A DNA stretch of 64,000 nucleotides from JAWPMV01 sp039819665. GTDB taxonomy: Bacteria; Bacteroidota; Bacteroidia; J057. The translations under genes were made by a program, and so were the position numbers. A model generated the notes under the pieces. It ran no database searches and was not told where the DNA came from. It saw nothing but the letters and a program-made list of their open reading frames with translations. Within the stretch, counting starts at the first letter, position 1; the number at the start of each line of letters is the position of its first letter. The stretch lies in contig JBCBRM010000011.1 of assembly GCA_039819665.1 (NCBI GenBank), positions 62,001 through 126,000 of the forward strand, in the 5' to 3' direction. Of this stretch, positions 44,033-53,057 are shown piece after piece.

Positions 44033-45991
44033 TTATTTAGGGAGACTAAAACAAAATTCTGCTCCAAGGTCTAATTCACCTTTCGCCCAGATTTTGCCTC
44101 CATGAGAGGAAATAATCCTTTTGACATTCGCCAGCCCAATTCCATTCCCCTTGAATTCGGATCTGGGATGTAAGCGCTGGAAGACGGCGAAAAGTTTATT
44201 TGAATAGGCATTTTCAAATCCTACTCCATTATCTTTTATCCGAAAAGTAATTTCGTTTTCGCTTTCTTGAGAACTGATTTCTATATGGGATTCATGTTTC
44301 TTGCTGCTGTACTTCAATGCATTTCCAATAAGATTTTCCCAAACGGTCCGAAACATCTGAAGATCTCCATTTACCTCCGTGGGGAGGGAACCCATGTGAA
44401 AGTGGATTATTTGACTCTCGTTCTTTTTTGACTTGAAGTTTTCTGCCACTTCGAGAATCAGTGCCTTCATGTCAAAGTTTTCGGCTGTAGGTTCTACATT
44501 TCTATTGCGAGAATAGGTAAGTAAGGCATCAATCATTCCTCCCAGGCGTTTTGAGGCCTCAATTACTTTATTGAGATAATCCTGCGAAGATGCTGAAAGA
44601 GAATCTTTATCCTCCAATATCCAACTGGTATAGCCTTCGATATGTCTTACTGGTGCCCGTAAATCATGTGAAACAGAGTAAACAAATTGCTCTAGCTCTT
44701 TTTTTAATTCTACCGTCTCACTTATGTCACGCATGATGGCATTGCTATGCGAAAAATTACCTGCTGCATCTTTGATCCAACTGGAATTCAATTCTATATC
44801 AATGAGAGCCCCTGTTTTACTTTCCGGCTGTAATTCGAAATTGCTGATGTTATCCGCTTTACGAGAAATCTCGATCAATTCTTCCAAGCTTGATTTCTGA
44901 GAAGCAGGAATTAACTCTATCAGGTTTTTTTTCAGCAATTCATCTTCGGTATACCCTAACTTTTCTAAGGTAGTTTGATTGCATTTGATCATCTTTCCAT
45001 CGGGGCCTGAGGATATCATCATATCAGGGGCCGTATGGTAGAGATTCTGGTATTGAATTTTTGATTTCTGTAATTCTTCCTGTGCTGTGTTCAACTGTAA
45101 TAAGTGGGAAAGTCCATTGGCCAATAGGGAAATGAACGTCAGCTGATTATCATCTTTTGGGATTTCCTGTGAGAAGCGAGACGAAAAATTCAAGGTGCCA
45201 ACGAGCCCTTCTCCCAAGATGATCTTTGTCCCAATGTAGGAGTTTACAGAACCTGATTTATAAAGTGGGTGATCCTGCATTTCTGACAAAACCATATCGT
45301 GGTAATAAATGGGGCGGTTTTGAGTCATGACCGCTTCACACAAGGTGTCATCTAAGCAAAATACCATGCCTGTTTTCCAATCCTTGTGAGGAGATTGAAT
45401 ACCCAAAATCTTATAGGAAGAATCCTTGACCACACTAACGATACCCGTTTCCATTCGCATCAAGCGGCAGCCAGTATCCAGATAAGCTTTTAGTATTTCT
45501 TCTTGGCTATTGTAGTTTTGCTGAGAAAGATTCAGAAGAATTTCCAGGTGTTTATATTTCTCACTAGCTGCATGTTTCTCAGCTTCTTTCTCTTTGGTGA
45601 TGTCAGTAGCTATCCCATGTATAATTTTTACATCGTCTCTGGAATCCCTTTCATAAACACTCTCGATAGACTGTAACCAGACGTATTTATTTTTTCTTTT
45701 GTGTTTAATTCTGTATTGGAGACTTATTGTTTCTCCATCGTGGAGAGCGGGTAAGACTTCAGAGTGATGGGCAAGTATTCTATTGAGATCATTTGGGTGG
45801 ATAGTTTCAAGCAGGAAACGATCTCCCATGCTTTGAACATCCTGGGGACTGTAACCTAAAAAATCAGATAAGGATCTATTGGCGTAAGTATTCGTATTTC
45901 TCTGAATATCGTAAAGATAAATGATGGCAGGAGCATGTTGAAGGACAGTAGCAAGTGGCTGGATAGTGGAAGTGGAATGAGGAGTTTCCAT
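44033..45991 (-). CDS. PAS-GAF-PAS sensor histidine kinase
   Basis: The protein has 652 residues, cytosolic. The order is PAS/PAC (about 10-135, YLYDIQRNTNTYANRSLSDFLGYSP), GAF (about 145-300, with GLVGTLNFSS), PAS (about 310-425, DMMISSGPDGKMIKCNQTTLEKLGY), HisKA with the phospho-His in VYSVSHDLRAPVRHIEGY, and HATPase_c (DNGVGFENAYSNKLFAVFQRLH, FKGNGIGLANVKRI). The GAF domain lacks a recognisable bilin Cys motif. The HisKA box is of the phytochrome-like class that signals to stand-alone receivers, matching the gene downstream. Confidence 0.93.
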   Translation of the reverse strand: METPHSTSTIQPLATVLQHAPAIIYLYDIQRNTNTYANRSLSDFLGYSPQDVQSMGDRFLLETIHPNDLNRILAHHSEVLPALHDGETISLQYRIKHKRKNKYVWLQSIESVYERDSRDDVKIIHGIATDITKEKEAEKHAASEKYKHLEILLNLSQQNYNSQEEILKAYLDTGCRLMRMETGIVSVVKDSSYKILGIQSPHKDWKTGMVFCLDDTLCEAVMTQNRPIYYHDMVLSEMQDHPLYKSGSVNSYIGTKIILGEGLVGTLNFSSRFSQEIPKDDNQLTFISLLANGLSHLLQLNTAQEELQKSKIQYQNLYHTAPDMMISSGPDGKMIKCNQTTLEKLGYTEDELLKKNLIELIPASQKSSLEELIEISRKADNISNFELQPESKTGALIDIELNSSWIKDAAGNFSHSNAIMRDISETVELKKELEQFVYSVSHDLRAPVRHIEGYTSWILEDKDSLSASSQDYLNKVIEASKRLGGMIDALLTYSRNRNVEPTAENFDMKALILEVAENFKSKKNESQIIHFHMGSLPTEVNGDLQMFRTVWENLIGNALKYSSKKHESHIEISSQESENEITFRIKDNGVGFENAYSNKLFAVFQRLHPRSEFKGNGIGLANVKRIISSHGGKIWAKGELDLGAEFCFSLPK

Positions 45992-46198
45992 TTTGTAGAT
46001 AGATTCTTGAGGAGCTTATGAATAATTAGTATTGTATTTGAGGAGCCATGAGAAAATGGCTCAGTTACGTGTATTGTGCATGCGTCACTAATAAAATAAA
46101 GCTCCTATAAGTTAAATAGCTTACATCTTTGATTCGATATTTTTTTTGAGGAAATCTTTCACGTCAAATAAATAGGCGATTTGACAAGGCGAAAGACA

Positions 46199-46226
46199 CC
46201 AACCCAGGGAAATTCCCTTGGGTTGG
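46199..46226. terminator. Hairpin between the unknown gene and the PAS kinase gene
   Basis: CCAACCCAGGGAA and TTCCCTTGGGTTGG pair over the whole length with a one-base bulge. On the minus strand it follows the gene ending at 46277 and is trailed by a weak TGTCTTTC tail. It may equally be a REP unit. Confidence 0.55.
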
Positions 46227-46276
46227 CATGTCACCCATGTTGTATGTCACCCTGATAAGGTGATCGATCGTAATTG

Positions 46277-46924
46277 TTAAAACCGGCGGAAATGAATGTT
46301 CTCTGTGGGCAAATGGTCTGTGTTCATAAGGTAAAAGAGCGTCTGCATGAACGAATGAGCTTCACGTGGGTAATTGTAGCTTAAAGGCTGCAAAGCAATT
46401 CCTTCTTCGTCTAATTGACATATCTCTTTTACTTGGGTTAGATGTAGTTCCAGGCAGTTTAATATTAGGAAAGGAGAATCTACAATCTGAATTTTGCCGT
46501 TTTTCTCATCAGTAAACCGAAAATCAATAAATATCTCCTCTTTCCCATCAATTTCTATGATTCCTTTATGTAGCGTTCTTTTCAGAGCCTTTTGTATATA
46601 GAAAAAGCTTTTACTCTCTGCCCTCGGTAGAAGGATGTCAAATTGTATCTCACTGATAGAAAGTGATTTGTTTTGATATTGTAAAACCAATTGCTTTTTG
46701 GGAACACTCAGCAATTGCTTTAGCATAGCTTTATAATAATTAATAGCTATCGCCCTGCTGATAATGTGGTCTCTATTTGAGAGTCTTCCCTTCTGATCCT
46801 TGATGGGCTTGGACCGAATACCAAAGAAGGTCTCTATAGAAGCCTGACTTGCTACTATTGTGGCAAGCAAAAAAGTGAGAATTGAGAAGCAAGTTAAGAG
46901 GTAAGGGCTGGTTAATTCTTTCAT
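46277..46924 (-). CDS. Unknown protein with N-terminal membrane helix
   Basis: The protein has 215 residues. One hydrophobic segment (about 8-28, YLLTCFSILTFLLATIVAS) could be a signal anchor. The rest is soluble, with QLVLQYQNKSLSISEIQFDILLPRAE and a beta-rich second half. I recognise no family. It is 285 bp upstream of the PAS kinase gene and separated from it by a hairpin, so it is probably a separate transcript. Confidence 0.6.
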   Translation of the reverse strand: MKELTSPYLLTCFSILTFLLATIVASQASIETFFGIRSKPIKDQKGRLSNRDHIISRAIAINYYKAMLKQLLSVPKKQLVLQYQNKSLSISEIQFDILLPRAESKSFFYIQKALKRTLHKGIIEIDGKEEIFIDFRFTDEKNGKIQIVDSPFLILNCLELHLTQVKEICQLDEEGIALQPLSYNYPREAHSFMQTLFYLMNTDHLPTENIHFRRF

Positions 46925-47351
46925 AGCGTGACCTGTAGTTAGAAAAGCTAAAGAAAGATGAGCGTAATGATTCTGAAAACGGGGTTTTGGAACCTTACAT
47001 CAAAAGTATCCTGCTCCTCTCTAATTATGTTAGATCAAATTGAAAATATTCAAACATTTTATTATGTATGTGGAAATAATATATAGTGGAATTTATATAA
47101 TCCGAAATAGGCTTTTTGACCAAATGCGTACAACCTTTCTAAATTGCAATTTTGCGTAAAATGAAAAACCAAATTTATCTATGACTGAAACTTACGTACG
47201 GATACTCGAAATATCGGAAAATCGTAGTCTCGCTAGGACGATTTTATGGTAAATGGTGTTGTTTATTGAATGCTTATTCTATATTCTCCCGGCAAACTCT
47301 TTTTACATATGCTAGTTTAACATATGGTCCTTTCTATTCGATATCTGCTTT
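46925..47351. other. 427-bp divergent intergenic region
   Basis: No gene is seen. AT-rich stretches around 47050-47110 could hold promoters for both flanking genes. AAAATCGT (47218-47225) and ACGATTTT (47238-47245) form an 8-bp inverted repeat with a 12-base spacer, a possible operator. TTTTGCGTAAAA-type words at about 47151 recur at 54794-54866. Confidence 0.45.
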
Positions 47352-47801
47352 ATGCCGTATAAATATTTATTCACTTCGCTTTTGATATTCCTTGCTACTT
47401 TATCTTTTTCGCTTATGTCTCAGGATTTAGCACCCTTTCGCTGGGAAAACAGGCTGGTAATTTTACTTACACCTTCGGAGGAATCAAATATTCTCAAGAA
47501 GCAGCTGCTAGTACTTAAGGAAGATATTCATGGACTAAAAGAAAGGAAGATCGTACTCATTCATTCTTCGGAGACAGAGAGTAAAATTATGCTTCCCGAA
47601 CCCAAACCCATACAACTTAGCGAATCAGAGAGGAATCGATTCAAGTCTACAGGAAAGCCATTTACCTTCATCCTGATTGGTTTGGACGGAGGTATCAAAC
47701 TCCGACGGCACGAAGTCGTAAGTAGAGAGTACCTCTACGCTCTCATTGACGGTATGCCCATGAGACGGACGGAAATGAGAGAGAAGAGAAAAAAATACTA
47801 G
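47352..47801 (+). CDS. DUF4174 exported protein
   Basis: The protein has 149 residues with a signal peptide (about 1-23). The DUF4174 pattern is visible: FRWENRLVILLTPSEES, HGLKERKIVLIHSS and the end FTFILIGLDGGIKLRRHEVVSREYLYALIDGMPMRR. The fold is thioredoxin-like but has no CXXC, so redox activity is not expected. It is followed 3 bp later by the DUF2809 gene. Confidence 0.88.
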   Translation: MPYKYLFTSLLIFLATLSFSLMSQDLAPFRWENRLVILLTPSEESNILKKQLLVLKEDIHGLKERKIVLIHSSETESKIMLPEPKPIQLSESERNRFKSTGKPFTFILIGLDGGIKLRRHEVVSREYLYALIDGMPMRRTEMREKRKKY

Positions 47802-47804
47802 CAT

Positions 47805-48203
47805 ATGTACCTGAAACGCAATAGAATTCTCTATCTGGTCCTCATCATCTTTACCATACCCTTAGGTCTGATGTCGCGGGCTTCTTTTGTCCCTACTTCT
47901 GTTTTGCCTTATCTGGGAGATATTCTCTATACCTTATTATTTTACTTCATTTTTGCTTTTCTCTTTCCAGAAATGCCCAAAGCGAAGGTAGCTGCCATTA
48001 GCATAGGCCTTTGTTTCCTCATCGAAGTCAGCCAGTTCTATCAGGCAGACTGGATCAATGAAATTCGTTCCAATAAACTAGGGGGCCTGATTCTGGGCTT
48101 TGGTTTTCGCTGGAGTGATCTGGTCTGCTATACCCTGGGTGGGCTCTGGGGATATGCATTGGAAACTTACGGACCTCTGGCTAAGAGTATCCAGAAATCG
48201 TAG
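47805..48203 (+). CDS. DUF2809 integral membrane protein
   Basis: The protein has 132 residues with four membrane helices. The signature LGDILYTLLFYFIFAFLFP, CFLIEVSQFYQADWINEIRSNKLGGLILG and WSDLVCYTLGGLWGY is typical of DUF2809. Its function is unknown. It is co-transcribed with the DUF4174 gene (3 bp spacing). Its stop codon lies inside a palindrome that may end the transcript. Confidence 0.9.
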   Translation: MYLKRNRILYLVLIIFTIPLGLMSRASFVPTSVLPYLGDILYTLLFYFIFAFLFPEMPKAKVAAISIGLCFLIEVSQFYQADWINEIRSNKLGGLILGFGFRWSDLVCYTLGGLWGYALETYGPLAKSIQKS

Positions 48204-48263
48204 GCGTAGATTGATATCTATACTATATCAAAATTGGCGGCGATAGCAATGCGCCGCCTACGA
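48198..48263. repeat. Nested inverted repeats between convergent genes
   Basis: The outer arms TCGTAGGCG (48198-48206) / CGCCTACGA (48255-48263) and the inner hairpin GGCGGC/GCCGCC (48236-48258) overlap and could switch between two folds. A further AGGTCCG/CGGACACCT hairpin at about 48281-48313 faces the minus-strand gene. These are probable terminators for both convergent transcripts. Confidence 0.6.
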
Positions 48264-48347
48264 AGGTTTTTGCAAAAATAGGTCCGAATCCCTATGCAAG
48301 GATCCGGACACCTAAATTGCAATCAAACAATCGCTTGTGTTGTTTGC

Positions 48348-49259
48348 CTATTGATTCTTCTTTACTGTAGTCTGACTGATATTCATAAAATCCTGAGGGA
48401 GTCCCCATAAAGGAATACCTGTTGGATTGATCATCAATTTAGTATTAGGAGAAGAAGCTAGCTTGGTAAAGGCTTCGATCGCTCGGTATTTCAACAACTC
48501 TTCTGAAAGAGATTGCCCGATAAGTTGATTGGCTTTAGCATCAGCCTCGGCTTGCATTCGGGTAGCATTGGCCTGAGCCTCCGCACGTAGTTCCAGGGTT
48601 TTCTTTTCAGCCTCTGCCTCCAGGATGACCACTTCTCTTTCCCCTTTGGCTTCAATGATTCTTCTTTCTGCATCAGCTTCCTGTTGCTGCTTGACAAACT
48701 GCATACGCTGGGCCTCTTGCTCTGCTTCCAGTTTTTCTTCAATAGCTCGGGTCAATCCAGCTGGAAGTTTGATACTTTTGAGCAGAACGTTGTCAATAGT
48801 GATCCCATATTTTTCCAAAATCTCATTCATCCGGGTTTTGATCTCCGACTCAATATTGGCTCGCTGGCCAGAATGCATATCCTTGGCAAAGTAACGAGCG
48901 GACACATCCGAGGTCGTGGACCTGAAAACAGGTAGAATTAGCTGATTTTGATATCCCAGTCCAACTTCTTTTAGAAGTTCTGCTGCCGAAGCCGCTTTGA
49001 CATGATACTGGATCGATATCTCGGATTGAATGGTTAGGCCTTCTTTGGAAGGAAGGGGAAGCTCTACTCTTTGATTTACAATTTGTGTGGGAATCTTAAA
49101 AACTACTGTGTTAAATGGATTGATACTTACACGGCCTTCATAAAGAACCTCTGGATCAATGACTCCTCTTTGCCGTTTTACACCGACCATCCCCTGATTA
49201 ATGGTTACACAAGAGGTAAAAAGTGAAAGGGTAAAAATTGCTAATAGAAATTTGCGCAT
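48348..49259 (-). CDS. Prohibitin-type SPFH lipoprotein
   Basis: The protein has 303 residues. A signal with lipid Cys (FTLSLFTSC) is followed by a prohibitin-like SPFH domain (about 25-190: GVIDPEVLYEGRVSINPF, ISIQYHVKA, EIKTRMNEILEKYGITIDNVLLKSIKLP). A long Ala/Glu-rich coiled coil (about 185-255) and a C-terminal assembly segment (NTKLMINPTGIPLWG) complete it. Such proteins build membrane rings, often around FtsH-like proteases. It is different in both sequence and anchoring from the SPFH protein at 54.9 kb. Confidence 0.92.
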   Translation of the reverse strand: MRKFLLAIFTLSLFTSCVTINQGMVGVKRQRGVIDPEVLYEGRVSINPFNTVVFKIPTQIVNQRVELPLPSKEGLTIQSEISIQYHVKAASAAELLKEVGLGYQNQLILPVFRSTTSDVSARYFAKDMHSGQRANIESEIKTRMNEILEKYGITIDNVLLKSIKLPAGLTRAIEEKLEAEQEAQRMQFVKQQQEADAERRIIEAKGEREVVILEAEAEKKTLELRAEAQANATRMQAEADAKANQLIGQSLSEELLKYRAIEAFTKLASSPNTKLMINPTGIPLWGLPQDFMNISQTTVKKNQ

Positions 49260-49416
49260 ATTATCACGGTTAAAAATTTACGAATAATATGTCTCGGGTG
49301 GGTGTCTACAAAAATAACCAGTTTCTGCTTCTGAAGTTTGCACGAATAATCAGTAAACATACATGCTTATTCATTCATAGCAATTTCGCCTTATCTTTGC
49401 AGGATATTTGGAATAA

Positions 49417-50055
49417 ATGAAGCTATCTCTGCTAAAAAGAAAGATATTAAATCGGGGCGCCTATTATATCTCTTTGTGGAAGTTGAGACCCTTACTCGCC
49501 AGACTGAATGAGCGTTCCTTGGTACTGGATTGTGGAGCAAATATTGGCGAGATCAGCCAGCAATTTTTGAATACAGGCGCTGAAGTAATTGCTTTCGAAC
49601 CGGATCCAACGGCTTTTTCTTTATTAGAAAAAAGATTTAAGGGAAAAAAAGGTGTCCAACTGATAAATAAGGCAGTTTGGATAGAAAACACACAGCTTAC
49701 CTTTTACTTACATGAAGATCGTGAAGAAGATCATGCCGAGCTTACGGTGAGTTCCTCAGTCTATGGCAACAAGAAAAATGTAAGTCAGGAGCATAAGTTG
49801 GAGGTAGAAGCCATAGACCTCATTGACTTCATTGATAAATTGGATAGAAGGGTGAGTTTGATTAAAATAGATATCGAAGGGGCCGAAACGGATATCTTAT
49901 ATAAAATGATTGAAGCAGAGACTTACAAGAAATTTGACCTGGCGGTAGTCGAAACCCATGAAAGCAAAATACCCGATCAGGCGAAAGAGATTGAAAAAAT
50001 TAAAGCCTTATTCGAAGAAAAAGGCATAGATAATATAAAACTCAACTGGATCTAA
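49417..50055 (+). CDS. FkbM-family methyltransferase
   Basis: The protein has 212 residues. The SAM-binding loop LVLDCGANIGEISQQFLNTGAEVIAFEPDP and the FkbM-typical VEAIDLIDFIDKLDRRVSLIKIDIEGAETDIL segment are clear. It methylates an unknown hydroxyl group, often a sugar or polyketide. A TATCTTTG box at 49392-49399 is a plausible -7 promoter element. It begins a run of same-strand genes (5 bp to the next). Confidence 0.9.
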   Translation: MKLSLLKRKILNRGAYYISLWKLRPLLARLNERSLVLDCGANIGEISQQFLNTGAEVIAFEPDPTAFSLLEKRFKGKKGVQLINKAVWIENTQLTFYLHEDREEDHAELTVSSSVYGNKKNVSQEHKLEVEAIDLIDFIDKLDRRVSLIKIDIEGAETDILYKMIEAETYKKFDLAVVETHESKIPDQAKEIEKIKALFEEKGIDNIKLNWI

Positions 50056-50060
50056 AACAG

Positions 50061-51680
50061 ATGAAAAAACTTGCTATACTGCTACCTACACTCCTTTTGC
50101 TTTGGGCCTGTTCTGAAGTGAAAAAAGCTTCCAGCATGGAGCCTCCTGTAAAAGCTCCCTTCGAAAATATTGATACCCTGGCTACCAATGATTGGTGGAA
50201 CCGTGGGCCGAGTAAAATTATCGATATGAAAGTCGATCGAAAGGATGTCATCGCCTTTGGGATATATACGGTCGCCAATAAAACCTTAAAGCTGAGTGCA
50301 CAGCTTTTTCCGCTTTATCCGGATGAAAGCAGGGAAGTCAGCTTGGAAATCAAAGAAGGAGAAAGCTGGAAAGAGATTCAGACCCAAAAAGTCAATGATC
50401 TGGGATGGTCAGCTTTATTTCGGGTAGAAAACTGGGATGATTCTAAGGATGTGCCTTACAGACTAAAACATGGAGAGGAAGCCAGCTATGAAGGCCTAAT
50501 CAGAAGGGACCCCAAAGATAAATCCGAGATTGTTTTGGCTGCCTTTTCTTGCAACAGCAATAAAGACAGAGGAGATCGAGCGAACTATGTTCGCAATGTA
50601 AACCACCATGATCCGGATCTTTTATTCTTTGCGGGAGATCAATCTTATGACCACAAAGAGCATACAGCAGCCTGGCTGAAATTTGGGATGCAGTTTAGAG
50701 AGCTTTTTCGAGAAAGGCCATGTATTACCATTCCGGATGATCACGATATAGGGCAGGGAAACATCTGGGGAGAATATGGGAAGAAAGCTGCTTCTCCTGC
50801 TGGCCCGGATGGCGGCTATTTCTATCATCATGAATATGTCAAAATGGTTGAAAGATGTCAGACGGCTCATTTACCTGACCCTTTCGACCCTAGTCCAATA
50901 GAGCAAGGAATAGGTGTTTACTATACAAATCTGATTATTGGTGAAGTCGATTTCGCAATCATTGAGGATAGGAAATTTAAATCTGGACCTGAAGGGAAAA
51001 TTCCCCAGCAAGGTCCCCGTCCCGATCATATCCGAAATCCTGATTATGATCCTAAGAGTGTGGATGTGGAAGGTCTTGAACTTCTTGGGCAAAGGCAATT
51101 GGATTTTCTGGATAGTTGGGGAGAAAATAAAGAGGGAAATGTGATGAAGGCAGTTCTTTCGCAAACCGGTTTTTGTGGAGGTGCACATTTACATGGAAAA
51201 AAGGAAAACCGTTTACATGCAGATATGGATTCCAACGGCTGGCCCCAGACTGGTCGAAATAAAGCGATAAAGGCCATCAAAAAAGCAAATGCAGTACATA
51301 TTGCTGGAGACCAGCATTTGGCCACCATTATTCAACATGGGAGCGAAGCATGGGAAGATGGTCCCTGGGCCTTTGTGGTTCCTGCGATTGTAAACAATTA
51401 TTACAGCAGATGGTGGTGGCCGGAAGATGAGAAAGCTGGGGAAAATGGCAATGATATTTTACCCTGGACAGGTCGTTATCTGGATGGTTTCAACAATAGA
51501 ATTACGATGCAGGCCTATGTAAATCCTGAAAGTCCTTCCAGTGGTTCTGGATATGGCTTGATACGTTTCGATAAAACAGCAAACAAGGTAACATTTGAGT
51601 GCTGGCCACGTGAGATGGATGTTTCAAAAGCTGATGCACAGCAATTTACAGGTTGGCCATTTACCGTAAATATGGATTAA
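50061..51680 (+). CDS. PhoD-like metallophosphatase lipoprotein
   Basis: The protein has 539 residues with a lipoprotein signal (LLLLWAC). The PhoD/DUF7800-like catalytic part (about 150-500) shows metal-ligand motifs FAGDQSYDH, PDDHDIGQGN and HIAGDQHLA. It should be an extracytoplasmic phosphodiesterase/alkaline phosphatase, useful for phosphorus scavenging. It sits between the FkbM gene (5 bp) and the HExxH lipoprotein (1 bp), so the three form one operon. Confidence 0.9.
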   Translation: MKKLAILLPTLLLLWACSEVKKASSMEPPVKAPFENIDTLATNDWWNRGPSKIIDMKVDRKDVIAFGIYTVANKTLKLSAQLFPLYPDESREVSLEIKEGESWKEIQTQKVNDLGWSALFRVENWDDSKDVPYRLKHGEEASYEGLIRRDPKDKSEIVLAAFSCNSNKDRGDRANYVRNVNHHDPDLLFFAGDQSYDHKEHTAAWLKFGMQFRELFRERPCITIPDDHDIGQGNIWGEYGKKAASPAGPDGGYFYHHEYVKMVERCQTAHLPDPFDPSPIEQGIGVYYTNLIIGEVDFAIIEDRKFKSGPEGKIPQQGPRPDHIRNPDYDPKSVDVEGLELLGQRQLDFLDSWGENKEGNVMKAVLSQTGFCGGAHLHGKKENRLHADMDSNGWPQTGRNKAIKAIKKANAVHIAGDQHLATIIQHGSEAWEDGPWAFVVPAIVNNYYSRWWWPEDEKAGENGNDILPWTGRYLDGFNNRITMQAYVNPESPSSGSGYGLIRFDKTANKVTFECWPREMDVSKADAQQFTGWPFTVNMD

Positions 51681-51681
51681 G

Positions 51682-52467
51682 ATGAACTCACTAAAATTTC
51701 TTCTTTTAATAATTTTAAGTTGCTGGTGCTGTATCGCCTGTAAAGATCCTGGTCCTCCTATAGCTGATGTCGGGGAAAGGCTGGACCCACCATTCACCGG
51801 AACCATTTTTCTGGATCCTGATATTATTACGCCAGATGATCCAACTACTTTTACCGGTTTGGTGGATGCAGGTAAAGATGCAAGAACGATGTATGACCGG
51901 CGAGCCAATGATTGGGTGCAATTAGAACCCTGGCTATTTAATGCAAGTTTTGACGATGGGTTGCGTATTGAAATGCAGGTAAACCCTGAGTTTGGTACAC
52001 AGGACCAGGCCAGAATTGAGGCTGAGAAATATGCAGAAGTCATCGGTCGGCTTCCTACCTCTTTGAGAAAAGATGTAGAGACCTCATGGATACATAAAGG
52101 GATAAATCCTTTTGGAGGAGGAAATCGAAATCTGCTCATTCATGTAGGGCAAGCAGATTTATATGTGAATGACGGGATTTTGGAAGAAACCCTGGTGCAT
52201 GAGGCAAGTCATACGTCTTTGGATGCCGAACACGCTACTTCAGAAGGCTGGAAAGCTGCACAGGAAGATGATCCTGCATTTATCTCTACCTATGCAAGAG
52301 ATAATCCGGAAAGAGAAGATATTGCAGAAAGTTTTTTGTTGTATTTGGCCTTTAGATATAGAGGAGATAGAATTTCCCAGGCATTAAAAGATGATATAAT
52401 CGTGCATATGTCAGCAAGGGTAAAGTATTTCGATTCTCTGAATCTGAATATGTATCCCATTGAATAA
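51682..52467 (+). CDS. Lipoprotein with HExxH metallopeptidase-like motif
   Basis: The protein has 261 residues with a lipoprotein signal near Cys20. Residues 173-177 read HEASH, in the sequence ETLVHEASHTSLDAEH with another His at 184. A later EDIAESFLLYLAFRYRG segment could supply the third ligand Glu, as in gluzincins. I infer a zinc peptidase; I cannot name the family. It begins 1 bp after the PhoD-like stop and is followed by a small lipoprotein, so they are translated together. Confidence 0.7.
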   Translation: MNSLKFLLLIILSCWCCIACKDPGPPIADVGERLDPPFTGTIFLDPDIITPDDPTTFTGLVDAGKDARTMYDRRANDWVQLEPWLFNASFDDGLRIEMQVNPEFGTQDQARIEAEKYAEVIGRLPTSLRKDVETSWIHKGINPFGGGNRNLLIHVGQADLYVNDGILEETLVHEASHTSLDAEHATSEGWKAAQEDDPAFISTYARDNPEREDIAESFLLYLAFRYRGDRISQALKDDIIVHMSARVKYFDSLNLNMYPIE

Positions 52468-52471
52468 AAAT

Positions 52472-52795
52472 ATGAAACTCCATTCTTTGTTTTATCCTTT
52501 ACTCGTACTTGGACTGATTTTCGCCTGTAAAGAAATAAATCCCTTAATAGCCACGGGTAAGTCTTATCAGGAAAAGCAGGACTATACTACCCTGAAAATG
52601 GTGATGGATGGCCTTGATACAGGAATAGATAAGAGCCGCTTGCACGAATTATTAGGAGAGCCCATAGATATGGGATTTGACTATCGCTACTTATTGGATT
52701 CTGTAGGTCCGGAGGGCTGTGTAGTTGGTGCAGTTTTTCATCTGGATAGTGAAGGAAAGGTCGATGATAAGTGGATCGGCGAAATTTGCGAATAA
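52472..52795 (+). CDS. Small lipoprotein of unknown function
   Basis: The protein has 107 residues from the ATG at 52472 (MKLHSLFYPLLVLGLIFAC, lipid Cys). The mature part LKMVMDGLDTGIDKSRLHELLGEP...YLLDS resembles the short SmpA/OmlA (BamE)-like fold, where a loop of this kind is common, but identity is uncertain. It ends the PhoD/peptidase operon and abuts, stop to stop, the convergent gene at 52796. Confidence 0.65.
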   Translation: MKLHSLFYPLLVLGLIFACKEINPLIATGKSYQEKQDYTTLKMVMDGLDTGIDKSRLHELLGEPIDMGFDYRYLLDSVGPEGCVVGAVFHLDSEGKVDDKWIGEICE

Positions 52796-53011
52796 TCAAC
52801 AATGACAATCATACCATTGATGCACAATTCTCGCCAATTCATCAAGATGTGAAAGAATGGCTGCTTCTCCTATAAAAACTTCCTCTCCATCTGTAAGAAT
52901 TATTTCATCCTGATCAGAATTGATTATCTCTTTCGCAAGAGATAGTTCTTCCATTTTTTCGAGAATAATCTTATATAAAGAAGAATCGGGAGAGGCGGTG
53001 AGGCTTAGCAT
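52796..53011 (-). CDS. Small thioredoxin-fold protein (GST N-terminal-like)
   Basis: The protein has 71 residues from the ATG at 53011, chosen over an upstream start because longer forms overlap the divergent GNAT gene. MLSLTASPDSSLYKIILEKMEE, EIILTDGEEVFIGEAAILSHLDELAR has the look of the last strand and helix of a GST N-domain (glutathione-binding E-[SA] after a cis-Pro strand), but no Pro is present. It may be a small redox-related protein or a fragment of one. Confidence 0.5.
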   Translation of the reverse strand: MLSLTASPDSSLYKIILEKMEELSLAKEIINSDQDEIILTDGEEVFIGEAAILSHLDELARIVHQWYDCHC

Positions 53012-53057
53012 ATACTCTAAATTATTGATTGCTAAATTAGAGATAAATCTCAATTCT

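Noticed and set aside
48348..49259. The prohibitin lipoprotein as part of the SPFH/NAD-kinase module
   Set aside because: It is on the other strand 5.6 kb away, has a different anchor and a different SPFH subtype.
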